A stretch of DNA of 64,000 nucleotides from Nocardioidaceae bacterium (lineage in GTDB: Bacteria; Actinomycetota; Actinomycetes; Propionibacteriales; Nocardioidaceae): contig CP076053.1 of the NCBI GenBank assembly GCA_018672315.1, positions 979,827-1,043,826 of the forward strand, given 5' to 3'. Both the position numbers and the translations under genes were made by a program. Positions within the stretch are counted from its first letter, which is position 1; every line of letters starts with the position of its first letter. Below the pieces are notes generated by a model. It was not told the origin of the DNA and made no database searches. It saw only the letters and a program-made list of their open reading frames with translations. Positions 1 through 9,128 of this stretch are shown here, piece after piece.

Positions 1-537
1 CATCTCCTGGCTGGGCAGCTCGCGCAGCGCCGCGACCTCGAGCTCGTCGATCTGCTTGGTGCGGTGGGCGCCGAGCTTGGTGTCCTGCACCTTGTCGTGC
101 AGCTTCAGGATCGCGTCGATGAGCATCTCGGGCCGCGGCGGGCAGCCCGGCAGGTACATGTCGACGGGCACGACGTGGTCGACGCCCTGGACGATCGCGT
201 AGTTGTTGAACATGCCGCCCGAGGACGCGCACACGCCCATCGCCAGCACGTACTTCGGCTCCGCCATCTGGTCGTAGATCTGCCGCAGCACCGGGGCCAT
301 CTTCTGACTCACCCGGCCCGCGACGATCATCAGGTCGGCCTGGCGCGGGGAGGCACGGAAGACCTCCATGCCGTAGCGCGCGAGGTCGTAGCGCGGCCCG
401 CCCGAGGTCATCATCTCGATCGCGCAGCAGGCCAGCCCGAACGTGGCCGGCCAGAAGGACGCCTTGCGCATGTAGCCCGCGACGCCCTCGACGGTGGTGA
501 GCAGGACGCCGCTGGGGAGCTTCTCCTCGATACCCAT
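1..537 (-). CDS. nuoB: NADH-quinone oxidoreductase subunit B (partial)
   Basis: Peripheral-arm subunit of respiratory complex I that holds Fe-S cluster N2 and passes electrons to menaquinone at the membrane surface. The 179 codons visible begin at ATG ([10 protein letters not shown]) and run off the left edge, so the C-terminus is missing. The expected cluster ligands are present: adjacent cysteines near residues 37-38 (GLACCAIEM), one near 103 (MGVCASSGG) and one near 132 (YLPGCPPRP). It lies 133 bp downstream of nuoA on the same strand, as the second gene of a nuo operon that continues to the left. The family assignment is very secure. Confidence 0.97.
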   Translation of the reverse strand, partial: MGIEEKLPSGVLLTTVEGVAGYMRKASFWPATFGLACCAIEMMTSGGPRYDLARYGMEVFRASPRQADLMIVAGRVSQKMAPVLRQIYDQMAEPKYVLAMGVCASSGGMFNNYAIVQGVDHVVPVDMYLPGCPPRPEMLIDAILKLHDKVQDTKLGAHRTKQIDELEVAALRELPSQEM

Positions 538-670
538 CGAGATCACCCGACTTTCTGGTCGAACCGGACGCCGTGGTGCGGCGCTCGGCCTCGGTGCGCG
601 CCGGTGCTGGACGCGCGAGATGCGTGCTGGGCAGCCGCGCTGTCGCGGGCTGCGTCCACGGAGGTGCCGA

Positions 671-1030
671 TCAGTCCCACTCCAGCCCGCCTCGACGCCA
701 CTCGTAGCCGTAGGCGACGGTGATGTTGGCGAGGAACAGGATGATCGCGGCAAAGCCGAACCACGCGAGCTGGTCGAAGTAGACGGCCCACGGGATCAGG
801 AACATCACCTCGACGTCGAAGATGATGAAGGTCATCGCGACCGTGTAGTACTTCACCGGGAAGCGGCCGCCGTCGTGCGCCTGCGGCGAGGGCTCGATGC
901 CGCACTCGTAGGAGTCGAGCTTGGCGCGGTTGTAGCGCTTGGGGCCGGTCAGGCTGCTGACGGCCACGGAGAAGACCGCGAAGCCCGCCCCCAGGATCAG
1001 GAGTCCCAGGACCGGTGTGTAGAGGTCCAT
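671..1030 (-). CDS. nuoA: NADH-quinone oxidoreductase subunit A
   Basis: Small membrane subunit of complex I, 119 aa, the normal family length. Three hydrophobic helices are visible at about residues 5-28, 62-82 and 88-108. The conserved loop with YECGIEP between helices 1 and 2 carries the cysteine that lines the quinone channel. The start ATG has a good ribosome binding site (GAGGAG about 8 nt upstream on the minus strand). It is the first gene of the nuo operon; the 133 bp between it and nuoB hold no gene that I can see. Confidence 0.96.
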   Translation of the reverse strand: MDLYTPVLGLLILGAGFAVFSVAVSSLTGPKRYNRAKLDSYECGIEPSPQAHDGGRFPVKYYTVAMTFIIFDVEVMFLIPWAVYFDQLAWFGFAAIILFLANITVAYGYEWRRGGLEWD

Positions 1031-1111
1031 CCGTCAGCTCCTCGTCGGTGGTTGCTGCCGCGTGCGCCCCCCGAGCCTCTCAGTGGCCCAGCGCACGGTT
1101 TGCCACCGTCG

Positions 1112-1117
1112 AGTCTA
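1112..1117 (-). promoter_or_regulatory. candidate -10 box for the nuo operon
   Basis: TAGACT on the minus strand about 80 nt upstream of nuoA, in the only intergenic space before the operon. It would give a leader of roughly 75 nt with a ribosome binding site. No clear -35 box was identified. Confidence 0.35.
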
Positions 1118-1163
1118 GGACGGACGTGGCACGCCTGCGACTCAGGGCACCCTCAGCGCGTCC

Positions 1164-1862
1164 TCAGGAGGGCGGCTTGACGCCCGTGTGCAGGGCGACG
1201 ATGCCGCCCGAGAGGTTCTGCCAGCGCACCTCGCCCCACCCGGCCTCGTCCAGCATCGCCGCCAGACCGCGCTGGTCCGGCCAGGCGCGGATCGACTCGG
1301 CGAGGTAGACGTACGCGTCGGGGGCCGAGGACACCTTGCGCGCCACCGCCGGGAGCGCCTTCATCAGGTACTCCAGGTAGACGGTGCGGAACGGTCTCCA
1401 GGTGGGGTCGGAGAACTCGCACACCACGAGCCGGCCCCCCGGCCGGGTCACCCGCGCCATCTCGCGCAGACCCGCTGCGGGGTCGACGATGTTGCGCAGC
1501 CCGAAGGAGATCGTGACCGCGTCGAAGGTCTCGTCCCCGAAGGGGAGCCTGGTGCCGTCGCCCGCGGTGAACGGGAGGTCGGGGCGGTTCTGCTTGCCCA
1601 CCCGCAGCATGCCGAGGGAGAAGTCGCACGGCACGACGGTGGCGCCGCGCTCGGCGAAGGGCTCCGAGGAGGTGCCGGTGCCGGCGGCGAGGTCGAGCAC
1701 ACGGTCGCCGTACGCCGGGTCGACCGCCTGCAGGACCTTCGTACGCCAGCGGCGGTCCTGCCCGAGCGAGAGCACGTCGTTGGTCAGGTCGTAGCGCTTG
1801 GCGACGCCGTCGAACATCGCGGCGACCTCGGCGGGCTGCTTGTCCAGGTCTGCGCGCGTCAC
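1164..1862 (-). CDS. menG: demethylmenaquinone methyltransferase
   Basis: SAM-dependent C-methyltransferase catalysing the last step of menaquinone synthesis (UbiE/MenG family), 232 aa, normal length. The N-terminal [14 protein letters not shown] segment is a UbiE signature. The SAM-binding glycine motif VLDLAAGTG sits at residues 55-63, and a later SFGLRNI motif is also typical. The GTG start is preceded by TAGGGT with a 6-nt gap, so a leaderless mRNA is likely. It is transcribed divergently from menF, the first step of the same pathway. Confidence 0.95.
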   Translation of the reverse strand: MTRADLDKQPAEVAAMFDGVAKRYDLTNDVLSLGQDRRWRTKVLQAVDPAYGDRVLDLAAGTGTSSEPFAERGATVVPCDFSLGMLRVGKQNRPDLPFTAGDGTRLPFGDETFDAVTISFGLRNIVDPAAGLREMARVTRPGGRLVVCEFSDPTWRPFRTVYLEYLMKALPAVARKVSSAPDAYVYLAESIRAWPDQRGLAAMLDEAGWGEVRWQNLSGGIVALHTGVKPPS

Positions 1863-1868
1863 GGGCCA

Positions 1869-1874
1869 ACCCTA
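1869..1874 (-). promoter_or_regulatory. leaderless -10 box of menG
   Basis: TAGGGT on the minus strand, 6 nt before the GTG start. Transcription would begin at or next to the start codon. Confidence 0.5.
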
Positions 1875-1951
1875 GTCGGCCCGGGCGGCGTTCCCCCGCG
1901 GCCGTGACCGGCGGCACTCCCGGGCGCCTCCGGTGCAGGCCACCGGCGCAC

Positions 1952-1957
1952 TAGGCT
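1952..1957 (+). promoter_or_regulatory. leaderless -10 box of menF
   Basis: TAGGCT, 8 nt before the GTG at 1966. This favours that GTG over the upstream in-frame GTG at 1933, which would lie in front of the promoter. Confidence 0.5.
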
Positions 1958-1965
1958 CCGATCTC

Positions 1966-3222
1966 GTGACCGACGCCCCCGCCCCTCGGGGTCTCGCGGC
2001 ACCGGCTCCGACGCTGGTGACGCGGACCCGCGGCGTCGAGGACCCCGGAGCGCTCCTCGACCTGCTGCCAGCCGATGCCGCGTGTGCCTGGCTGCGCGGC
2101 GGCGACGGCCTGGTCGGCTGGGGCGAGGCCGCGCGCGTCGAGTTCGCCGGCGCCGACCGCTTCGAGGCGGCGGACCGCTGGTGGCGGGAGGCGACCGAGG
2201 CGGCCGTCGTCCGCGACGAGGTCGGGGTGCCCGGCACGGGCCTGGTCTGCTTCGGCAGCTTCGCCTTCGCCGACGAGCCGGGCCGCAGCATCCTGGTCGT
2301 CCCCGAGGTCGTGGTGGGCAGGCGCGGTGAGACGGTCTGGGTCTCGACCACGGGCACCTCGCTGGGTCCCGCGCCCCGGCTGCGCCCCACTGACGCACCC
2401 CGGCCGCCTGGGGACCTCGAGGTCGACGACGACGCCGCCGGGCGCGACCGCTGGACCGGGGCCGTCGCCGAGGCGGTGTCCCGCATCGAGGACGGGGGCC
2501 TGGAGAAGGTCGTGCTGGCGCGCGACGTGCACGCCCGCCACGAGGGCCGGCTCGACGTGCGGTGGCCGCTGCGCCGTCTCGCGGAGGACTACCCGACCTG
2601 CTGGACCTTCCACGTCGACGGCCTCTTCGGCGCCACCCCGGAGATGCTGGTGCGGCTCGAGCGGGGCCTGGTCACCTCCCGCGTGCTCGCCGGCACGATC
2701 CAGCGGTCCGGCGACGAGGTGCGCGACCTGAGCCTCGGGGCAGCGTTGTCGCGGTCCAGCAAGGACCTGGAGGAGCACGAGTACGCCGTACGCTCGGTCG
2801 CCGACCGCCTGGCCGCGCACTGCACGTCGATGAACGTGCCCGAGCGGCCGTTCGTGCTCGAGCTGCCCAACGTGCTGCACCTGGCCACCGACGTCGCGGG
2901 CGTCTCCTCCGACGACGCCTCCGCGCTGCGCCTGGCGGCCGCGCTGCACCCGTCTGCCGCCGTCGGCGGCACCCCGACCGAGGTCGCGGTCGAGCTCATC
3001 GCCGAGCTCGAGGGCATGGACCGCGGCCGCTACGCCGGCCCCGTCGGCTGGATGGACGCCCGCGGTGACGGCGAGTGGGGCATCGCGCTCCGCTCGGCCG
3101 AGGTGACCGAGGAGGGCGTACGCCTCTTCGCCGGCTGCGGCATCGTCGCCGGGTCACGGCCCGAGGCCGAGCTGGCCGAGTCCGACGCGAAGCTCGTGCC
3201 GGTCACCGACGCGCTGAGCTAG
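1966..3222 (+). CDS. menF: isochorismate synthase
   Basis: Converts chorismate to isochorismate at the entry to menaquinone synthesis; 418 aa from the GTG chosen here. The C-terminal chorismate-binding domain (about residues 155-410) shows EKVVLARDV, the substrate-contact segment GATPEMLVRL, the HPSAAVGGTPT motif and a GPVGW...GEWGIALRS end. An in-frame GTG 33 nt upstream is possible but lies before the candidate -10 box. The location inside the men cluster argues for MenF rather than a siderophore or salicylate isochorismate synthase; no siderophore genes are nearby. Confidence 0.9.
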   Translation: MTDAPAPRGLAAPAPTLVTRTRGVEDPGALLDLLPADAACAWLRGGDGLVGWGEAARVEFAGADRFEAADRWWREATEAAVVRDEVGVPGTGLVCFGSFAFADEPGRSILVVPEVVVGRRGETVWVSTTGTSLGPAPRLRPTDAPRPPGDLEVDDDAAGRDRWTGAVAEAVSRIEDGGLEKVVLARDVHARHEGRLDVRWPLRRLAEDYPTCWTFHVDGLFGATPEMLVRLERGLVTSRVLAGTIQRSGDEVRDLSLGAALSRSSKDLEEHEYAVRSVADRLAAHCTSMNVPERPFVLELPNVLHLATDVAGVSSDDASALRLAAALHPSAAVGGTPTEVAVELIAELEGMDRGRYAGPVGWMDARGDGEWGIALRSAEVTEEGVRLFAGCGIVAGSRPEAELAESDAKLVPVTDALS

Positions 3223-3266
3223 TCGGCGCTGTCGGCCTGTCACCTGCGGACGGGCCCCGGTCACCG

Positions 3267-5012
3267 TCAGCTGCGCAGTGCCTCGCTCGCGGCGGCGATG
3301 CCCGTCGTACGCAGCTGCTGGTCCAGCTCCCGGCGGCCCGCCCGGTCGACGCGCGCCTCGACCACCTCGATGCCGCCGTTCGGCGAGGCGAGCAGGGCCT
3401 CGAGCTCCCCGCGCGAGGTGGCGAGCGCGTAGGGCGTCCGTGTCGCCGCGCACAGCTGCTCCAGGTGCACCTCGTGGGGCAGGGCGAAGACCTGCTCGAA
3501 GGAGTCCGCGTACGCCGGCGCCCCCTGCTCCAGCCCCGCGAAGATCGACCCGCCGCGGTCGTTGACCACGACGATCGTGAGGTCGGGACGCTGCTCGTAC
3601 GGGCCCAGCAGCAGCCCGGCGTGGTCGTGCAGGAAGGTCAGGTCTCCCATCAGCGCGAGGTTGCGCGAGGAGTGGGGCCGCGCGATCGAGGCGCCGATCG
3701 CCGTGGAGACCGTGCCGTCGATGCCGGCCAGTCCGCGGTTGGCGAGCACGAGGCGCCGTTCGCCCACGCCGGTCGGGCGGTGCACCAGGTCGAGGTCGCG
3801 GATCGGGTTGGAGGCACCGACGACCAGCAGGCCCGAGGGTGGGAGGGCGGCACCGACGGCGGCCGCGACGTGGTGCGGCAGCAACCCCGAAGCGGCGCCC
3901 AGGAAGTGGTCGACGGCGCGGCTCGCGGCGCGGTCGGCGGCCTGCCAGCTCTCGAACCACCCGGAGCCGTCAGGCTCCTCGACCGCGAGGGCGGGTGCGG
4001 TCAGCGACACGAGCCCGGCGAGGTCGGTGACGGCGCGGCGGCCGGGCCAGCCGGGGTGGTGGGCACGCGGCAGCAGCGCCACGTGCTCGATGTCGGGTCG
4101 ACGGAGCAGCCGACTCACGGGGCGTGACAACGTCGGGTGGCCGGCCACCACGACCCGCTCGATCCGGTCCGCCAGCTCCGGCACCTCCAGCAGCAGCCGG
4201 TAGGAGCGCAGGGCGTGCTCGCCGGTGCGCGACCCCGACGACGGCTCGGCCAGCAGGGGCCACCCCGACCGCTCGGCGAGGTGCCGCGCGGGGGGTCCCG
4301 CGTCGTCGCCGGCGACGACCACGGTGCGGGGACCGCCGGGCAGCACCGTCACCGGGGGCGGCGGGGAGGACGACGCGGGGTCGGGCCCCGGGGCCGTGTC
4401 CTGCTCGTGGACCTCCGTCCACCCGTCGGGTGCATCCGGCACCAGGGGCTCGGGCAGCTGCACGTTGAGGTGCACCGGCCCGGGCGTACGCCGCTGGGCC
4501 CGCAGGGCGTCGTGCACGTGGGCGCGCCAGGCGCGCACCTGCACCGTGCAGTCGTCGAGGCCGCCCGGCACGCCGGCCGGCACGTCGACCGAGACGACCG
4601 CGGCGGGTCCGAACCCGACGGCGAAGTCGGTCGTCTGATTGGCCCCGGTGCCACGCACGCCCGCCGGCCGGTCAGCGGTGAGCAGCACCAGGTCGACTCC
4701 GGCGTGCGCGGCCTCCAGCGCCGCGGGGTGCAGGTGGGCGACCGCGGTGCCGGAGGTGGTCAGCACGGCAGTCGGCCGGCGCGAGGTCTTCGCGATCCCC
4801 AGCGCGAGGAACGCAGCGGTGCGCTCGTCGAGCCGGGTGTGCAGTCGCAGGGCGCCGGTGCGTACGCGGTCGTGCGCGGCCAGGGCGAACGGCGCGCTGC
4901 GGGAGCCGGGGCACAGCACGAGGTCGCGGACGCCGCCCGCCACCAGGGCGTCGAGGACCGTGGTGGCCGCAGCCGTCGCGGCGTTGCGTACGGGGCGACC
5001 CGGGGTGCTCAC
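3267..5012 (-). CDS. menD: 2-succinyl-5-enolpyruvyl-6-hydroxy-3-cyclohexene-1-carboxylate synthase
   Basis: Thiamine-diphosphate enzyme joining isochorismate and 2-oxoglutarate, 581 aa from the GTG at 5012. The frame stays open far upstream through menC, but the protein family begins at VSTPGRPVRN. The N-terminal half has LVLCPGSRSAP and the active-site helix around RLDERTAAF. The C-terminal half has the ThDP/Mg signature GDLTFLHD followed by NDRGGSIF. The start overlaps the menC stop by 4 nt, so the two are translationally coupled. It converges on menF with 44 bp between the stops. Confidence 0.94.
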   Translation of the reverse strand: MSTPGRPVRNAATAAATTVLDALVAGGVRDLVLCPGSRSAPFALAAHDRVRTGALRLHTRLDERTAAFLALGIAKTSRRPTAVLTTSGTAVAHLHPAALEAAHAGVDLVLLTADRPAGVRGTGANQTTDFAVGFGPAAVVSVDVPAGVPGGLDDCTVQVRAWRAHVHDALRAQRRTPGPVHLNVQLPEPLVPDAPDGWTEVHEQDTAPGPDPASSSPPPPVTVLPGGPRTVVVAGDDAGPPARHLAERSGWPLLAEPSSGSRTGEHALRSYRLLLEVPELADRIERVVVAGHPTLSRPVSRLLRRPDIEHVALLPRAHHPGWPGRRAVTDLAGLVSLTAPALAVEEPDGSGWFESWQAADRAASRAVDHFLGAASGLLPHHVAAAVGAALPPSGLLVVGASNPIRDLDLVHRPTGVGERRLVLANRGLAGIDGTVSTAIGASIARPHSSRNLALMGDLTFLHDHAGLLLGPYEQRPDLTIVVVNDRGGSIFAGLEQGAPAYADSFEQVFALPHEVHLEQLCAATRTPYALATSRGELEALLASPNGGIEVVEARVDRAGRRELDQQLRTTGIAAASEALRS

Positions 5013-5983
5013 GGGGCCCCCGCCAGGGAGCGGACCCGGTCGAGGCGCTCGCCCCACCAGGTCGCGCGCCCGTCGTCGGCGCCGAGGCGCTCGAGGGCGG
5101 CGAGGTCGACCTGCGGGCGGCGCACCGGCAGGGCACCGTCCACGGGCAGCAGCGGGTCCTCCGCGAGGTCCTCGACCATCAGCTGCACGGTCGCCAGACC
5201 GCACGCGTACGGCAGCTCCGGCAGCGCCGCGGCCAGGGCGACGCCCGCGGCGATGCCGACCGAGGACTCCAGGGCCGAGCTCACGACGACCGGGAGCCCG
5301 ATGTCCTCGGCGATGCGCAGACAGGCCCGGACGCCGCCGAGCGGCTGCACCTTCAGCACCGCGATGTCGGCGGCCTCCAGGTCGCGGACGCGGTAGGGGT
5401 CCGCGGCGCGGCGGATCGACTCGTCGGCCGCGATCGGCACGTCGACGCGGCGGCGCACCACGGCGAGCTCCTCGACCTCGGCGCAGGGCTGCTCGACGTA
5501 CTCCAGCCCCCCGGCGGCCCGGTCCAGGGCGCGGATGGCCGTCACGGCCCGCTCGGGGGTCCAGGCTCCGTTGGCGTCGACGCGGATGCGCCCGGGAGCG
5601 GCCCCGGGGCCCGCCTCCTCCAGCGCCGCGCGCACCGCGGCCACGCGCGCCTCGTCGTCGGCGAGGGACTGCCCCGGCTCGGCGACCTTCACCTTCGCGG
5701 TGCGGCAGCCGGCGGAGCGGCGCACGACGTCGGCGGCGAGCTCGGGGGCGACGGCCGGCACGGTCACGTTGACCGGGACGCTGTCGCGCACCGGGTCGGG
5801 CCAGCCCTCGTCGGCGGCCTCGAGCGCGGCGCGCAGCCAGGGCAGGGCCGTGGCGTCGTCGTACTCGGTGAACGGGCTGAACTCCCCCCACCCGGCCTCG
5901 CCGCGCAGCAGGACGCCCTCGCGGACCGTGATGCCGCGGAAGCGCGTCCGCAGGGGCAGAGAGAAGACCTCGCCGCGGCTCAC
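5009..5983 (-). CDS. menC: o-succinylbenzoate synthase
   Basis: Enolase-superfamily enzyme that dehydrates SHCHC to o-succinylbenzoate, 324 aa. The superfamily residues are readable in order: a catalytic lysine in TAKVKV, metal ligands in RVDANGAW, YVEQP and AADES, and a second catalytic lysine in AVLKVQPLGG. Overlaps menE upstream and menD downstream by 4 nt each, giving a coupled menE-menC-menD unit. Enolase-fold enzymes can be promiscuous (for example N-acylamino acid racemase), but the operon fixes the role. Confidence 0.94.
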   Translation of the reverse strand: MSRGEVFSLPLRTRFRGITVREGVLLRGEAGWGEFSPFTEYDDATALPWLRAALEAADEGWPDPVRDSVPVNVTVPAVAPELAADVVRRSAGCRTAKVKVAEPGQSLADDEARVAAVRAALEEAGPGAAPGRIRVDANGAWTPERAVTAIRALDRAAGGLEYVEQPCAEVEELAVVRRRVDVPIAADESIRRAADPYRVRDLEAADIAVLKVQPLGGVRACLRIAEDIGLPVVVSSALESSVGIAAGVALAAALPELPYACGLATVQLMVEDLAEDPLLPVDGALPVRRPQVDLAALERLGADDGRATWWGERLDRVRSLAGAP

Positions 5984-7110
5984 CGCTCGTCCCCTCGGGC
6001 CAGCAGCGCCGCGCGGTCGACCTTGCCGCGATCGGTGCGCGGGATGCGCGGCACGACGAGCACCTCGCGAGGCGCCCAGGACCGCGGGTGGACGAGCGCC
6101 ACCCAGTCACGCAGCTCCGTGGCGGTGGGCCGGTCGGCGGTCGCCTCGCCGGTCGGCTCGGGGTGGTTCTCGTCGAGCACGACGTACGCCACGAGGCGCC
6201 GTCCCCACTCCGCGTCCTCGACGCCGATCACCTCGCAGGCCTCGACCATCGGGTGCTCCGCAAGCCGGGCGGCGACGACCGGCCCGGGCACGTTGACGCC
6301 GCCGGTGACCACGACGTCGTCGGCGCGGCCCAGCACCCGGACGCGGACCGTCCGGTCCGCCGTGGCCGGCTGCACCTCGCCGAGGTCGGCGGTGCGGAAC
6401 CAGCCGCCCCGGAGCACCGCGGCGGTCGCGGTCGGGTCGCCCTCGTAGCCGCCGAAGAGCATGGGGCCGGCGATGCGCAGGCGCGAGTCGTCGTCGGTCA
6501 CGACCTCGACCCCGTCGAGGGGCACCCCGTCGTAGACGCAGCCGCCGGCGGTCTCGGCCATCCCGTACGTCGCCACCGTCTCGATGCCGTGCCGTGCCGC
6601 GCGGAGGCGGAGGTCGACGTCGACCGGCCCGCCCCCGAGCAGCACGGCATCGAGGCCCGTCAGCGCGGCCAGGTCGCGGCGGGCCTGGAGGGCGTGGCCG
6701 AGGGCCTCGGGCCCGTCGTGCTCGACGGCCTCCAGCAGTCGGTACAGCTGGGTGGGCACGAGCGAGACGTAACGGCGCGGCCCCTCCAGGCGAGCGACGG
6801 CCTCGGCGAGCGACTCCCCCTCACCGCGCAGCACCGGCGCGTGGCCGGCGTGCAGCGAGCGGACGAGCACCTGCACACCCGCGACGTACGCGTGTGGGAG
6901 CGTCAGGAGCCAGGCACCCGGACCGCCGAGCCGCTCGTGCGTGGCCTCGACGCTCGCGAGCACGGCCTCACGGGTCAGGACGACCCGCTTGGGGTCGCCC
7001 GTCGACCCCGACGTCTCGACGACGAGGGGCTGGGGACGGGCCTCTCGGAGCCAGTCGGCGACCTGGTCGCGCACCACCGCGGGGGGCTGGTCGGACCGGG
7101 GGCGGGGCAC
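5980..7110 (-). CDS. menE: o-succinylbenzoate-CoA ligase
   Basis: Adenylate-forming enzyme that activates o-succinylbenzoate with CoA, 376 aa, on the short side for the ANL family as is usual for actinobacterial MenE. It shows the P-loop TSGSTGDPKRV (about residues 34-44), a YGMAETAGG A5-type motif, GWFRTADLG, the hinge GRADDVVVTGGVNV and the C-terminal catalytic lysine in RTDRGKVDR. The GTG start is preceded by TAGGTT at 6 nt, so it is probably leaderless. First gene of the menE-menC-menD unit and divergent from menA. Confidence 0.93.
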   Translation of the reverse strand: MPRPRSDQPPAVVRDQVADWLREARPQPLVVETSGSTGDPKRVVLTREAVLASVEATHERLGGPGAWLLTLPHAYVAGVQVLVRSLHAGHAPVLRGEGESLAEAVARLEGPRRYVSLVPTQLYRLLEAVEHDGPEALGHALQARRDLAALTGLDAVLLGGGPVDVDLRLRAARHGIETVATYGMAETAGGCVYDGVPLDGVEVVTDDDSRLRIAGPMLFGGYEGDPTATAAVLRGGWFRTADLGEVQPATADRTVRVRVLGRADDVVVTGGVNVPGPVVAARLAEHPMVEACEVIGVEDAEWGRRLVAYVVLDENHPEPTGEATADRPTATELRDWVALVHPRSWAPREVLVVPRIPRTDRGKVDRAALLARGDER

Positions 7111-7116
7111 CCGCCC

Positions 7117-7122
7117 AACCTA
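7117..7122 (-). promoter_or_regulatory. leaderless -10 box of menE-menC-menD
   Basis: TAGGTT on the minus strand, 6 nt before the menE GTG, within the 45-bp divergent spacer shared with menA. Confidence 0.5.
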
Positions 7123-7143
7123 GCCGCGCCCAGGGGTGGTTGC

Positions 7144-7149
7144 GAGACT
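7144..7149 (+). promoter_or_regulatory. possible leaderless -10 box of menA
   Basis: GAGACT, 6 nt before the menA GTG. It has G in place of the usual first T of TAnnnT; the same GAnnnT form occurs before the ECF sigma and PspC genes. Confidence 0.35.
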
Positions 7150-7155
7150 GGACGG

Positions 7156-8067
7156 GTGAGCACCGAGACCCTCTCCCCCACCCCCGGCCAGTGGCTGGAG
7201 GGCGCACGACCGAAGACCCTGCCCGCTGCCGTGGCGCCGGTCGCGGCCGGTGCGGGCGTCGCCCTGCACCTCGACTCCTTCGCCCTCGGACCCGTGCTGC
7301 TGGCGCTCGTCGTCGCCCTGGCACTGCAGGTCGGCGTGAACTACGCCAACGACTACTCCGACGGGGTCCGAGGCACCGATGACGCGCGGGTGGGACCGCT
7401 CCGGCTGGTCGGCTCGGGCCTCGCGGCGCCGCAAGCGGTCAAGCGGGCCGCGTACGCCTCCCTCGGGGTCGCCGCCGTCGCCGGCCTGGTGCTCGCCGTG
7501 CTGACCGCCTGGTGGCTCGTGCCGGTCGGGGCGCTGTGCATCGCCGCGGCGTGGTTCTACACCGGCGGGTCGCGGCCCTACGGCTACGCCGGGCTCGGCG
7601 AGGTGATGGTCTTCCTGTTCTTCGGCCTGGTCGCGGTCGTCGGCACCGTGTACGTGCAGACGGAGTCGTTCGGCGACGGCATGCTGGCGCCGTCGTTGCT
7701 CGCCGCGGTGGCGATCGGCGCGGTCGCCTGCGCGATCCTCGTCGTCAACAACCTGCGGGACGTGCCCACCGACACCGAGGCCGGCAAGACGACGCTCGCC
7801 GTACGCCTCGGTGACTCCAGGACGCGCGCGCTCTACGCGCTGCTGATGCTCACCCCGGCCGTGTGCACGCTCGCCCTCGCCGTGGTGACGGGCCCGTTCG
7901 CCCTGCTCGGCCTGGTCCACGGGCCGCTGGCGCTGCAGGGCGTACGCACCGTCGCCGGAATCGGCCGCGAGGCGGCGACCGGGCGGGCGCTCGTGCCCGT
8001 GCTGGGCGTCACCGGGCGCGCCGAGCTGTTCCTCGGTGTCGGGCTGCTCGTCGGCCTGGCTCTCTGA
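7156..8067 (+). CDS. menA: 1,4-dihydroxy-2-naphthoate polyprenyltransferase
   Basis: Integral membrane UbiA-family prenyltransferase that attaches the isoprenoid tail to DHNA, 303 aa from the GTG at 7156. The first aspartate-rich motif appears as NYANDYSDGVRGTD (about residues 61-74) and the second as NNLRDVPTDTEAGK. About eight or nine hydrophobic helices alternate with short loops. The N-terminal WLEGARPKTLPAA stretch is typical of MenA. The long in-frame extension upstream overlaps menE antisense and is not part of the gene. Confidence 0.93.
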   Translation: MSTETLSPTPGQWLEGARPKTLPAAVAPVAAGAGVALHLDSFALGPVLLALVVALALQVGVNYANDYSDGVRGTDDARVGPLRLVGSGLAAPQAVKRAAYASLGVAAVAGLVLAVLTAWWLVPVGALCIAAAWFYTGGSRPYGYAGLGEVMVFLFFGLVAVVGTVYVQTESFGDGMLAPSLLAAVAIGAVACAILVVNNLRDVPTDTEAGKTTLAVRLGDSRTRALYALLMLTPAVCTLALAVVTGPFALLGLVHGPLALQGVRTVAGIGREAATGRALVPVLGVTGRAELFLGVGLLVGLAL

Positions 8068-8083
8068 GGCCTGTCGCGGTTGC

Positions 8084-8839
8084 TCAGAGCTCGTCGCGAC
8101 GGGGGCGCAGCTCGAGCAACGGCCGCGGGTCGACGGCCGAGGTGACCGAGCCCCCGGCGGGTCGCACCTCGAAGTGCAGGTGGCACCCCGTGTACACCGC
8201 GGAGTCCGAGGCGTACGCGAACCGCTGCCCCGCGCGCAGCGTGTCGCCCTCGGCGACCAGGTTGCGCCGGGTGTGACCGATGACGACGTCGCGCGTGACG
8301 CCGTCGTCGTCCCTCATGCGGAGCAGCAGGGAGTTCTCCCCGTACGCCGGTCCCAGCGCCGCGGAGGAGACGACCCGCGCCGGCCGAGCCGCGCGCAGGG
8401 GTGTGCCGCAGGGGATCGCGAAGTCGTAGCCGTGGTGGAAGCCCGTGCCGTCGCAGCGCGGGTCGAGCACGTAGTAGGGCGCCGGTGTGCAGCCGTACGC
8501 GATCTGCAGTCGGTGGCGACCCGTCCACCACGGCGAGGCGTAGCGGGTCCGGTCGTCCTCGAAGTAGAGCCACCGCGGGTCGGGTGGGAGCCGCTGCCGG
8601 GGCACGCGCGGACGGTCCGCCGACGCGGTCCCGCTCGACTCCGCGGGTGTGGGGCTCGGTGCGGAGTCCGTCGGCGTGGAGTCCGTCGGTGAGGGGAAGG
8701 GAGCCGACGAGGTGCCCGGGGTCGGAGCGGGGCTCTGCTCGGCCGTGCCGGACGCGCCGCCCGGCGAGCAGGCGGTGAGGACGAGGGCCGCCCCGACGGC
8801 GAGGAGACGGAGCCGGACGCGAGGGGTCGGCCCGCTCAT
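8084..8839 (-). CDS. M23 family metallopeptidase lipoprotein
   Basis: Predicted exported lipoprotein, 251 aa, probably a peptidoglycan endopeptidase or a LytM-like regulator. The signal peptide ends in the lipobox LTAC (about residue 24). A Ser/Thr/Pro-rich linker follows to about residue 75, then the LytM/M23 domain. Zinc ligands are readable: HxxxD as HHGYDFAIPCGTP, and the HxH motif in CHLHFEVRP. Several extra cysteines (GCTPAP, DPRCDG, TGCHLH) suggest a disulfide-stabilised domain. Its start codon directly abuts the stop of the upstream DUF4229 gene, so the two form an operon. Confidence 0.88.
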   Translation of the reverse strand: MSGPTPRVRLRLLAVGAALVLTACSPGGASGTAEQSPAPTPGTSSAPFPSPTDSTPTDSAPSPTPAESSGTASADRPRVPRQRLPPDPRWLYFEDDRTRYASPWWTGRHRLQIAYGCTPAPYYVLDPRCDGTGFHHGYDFAIPCGTPLRAARPARVVSSAALGPAYGENSLLLRMRDDDGVTRDVVIGHTRRNLVAEGDTLRAGQRFAYASDSAVYTGCHLHFEVRPAGGSVTSAVDPRPLLELRPRRDEL

Positions 8840-9121
8840 CTAGTCGATGTCTTCCTTGCTGCGGCTGCGCTCCAACGCGTCGGAGGCGCGCGCGGCACGC
8901 CCCTCTACGACCTGCGCGAGCGCTTCGCGCTGCGTACGCAGCAGCTTCCACGAGCCGATCGCCGAGACGACGGCGGCCGCCGCCACGGCCACGAACACGG
9001 TGCCCGACCCGACCTCCCGGCCGGACAGCCGTGCGACCAGCACGACCACACCCCCGATGACGACCAGCGAGGTCACGAACAGCATCAGGCGCAGACCGGT
9101 GTAGACGAGGAACGGCTTCAC
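8840..9121 (-). CDS. DUF4229-like small membrane protein
   Basis: 93-aa protein of unknown function with two hydrophobic helices (about residues 8-31 and 41-59) and a charged C-terminal tail ending in RSKEDID. The layout matches small DUF4229 actinobacterial membrane proteins, an assignment made from appearance only. The GTG start is supported by TAACCT 7 nt upstream (leaderless). An in-frame extension upstream would cross the divergent promoter region and is unlikely. Operonic with the M23 lipoprotein downstream (no gap). Confidence 0.75.
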   Translation of the reverse strand: MKPFLVYTGLRLMLFVTSLVVIGGVVVLVARLSGREVGSGTVFVAVAAAAVVSAIGSWKLLRTQREALAQVVEGRAARASDALERSRSKEDID

Positions 9122-9128
9122 GTCTCCC

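Noticed and set aside
5013-6110. N-terminal extension of menD through the menC region
   Set aside because: The same bases encode menC with all enolase-family residues in another frame; MenD homology begins at 5012.
6088-7155. N-terminal extension of menA by about 356 codons
   Set aside because: The extension is antisense to menE; the UbiA family begins at the GTG at 7156, which also has a -10-like box.
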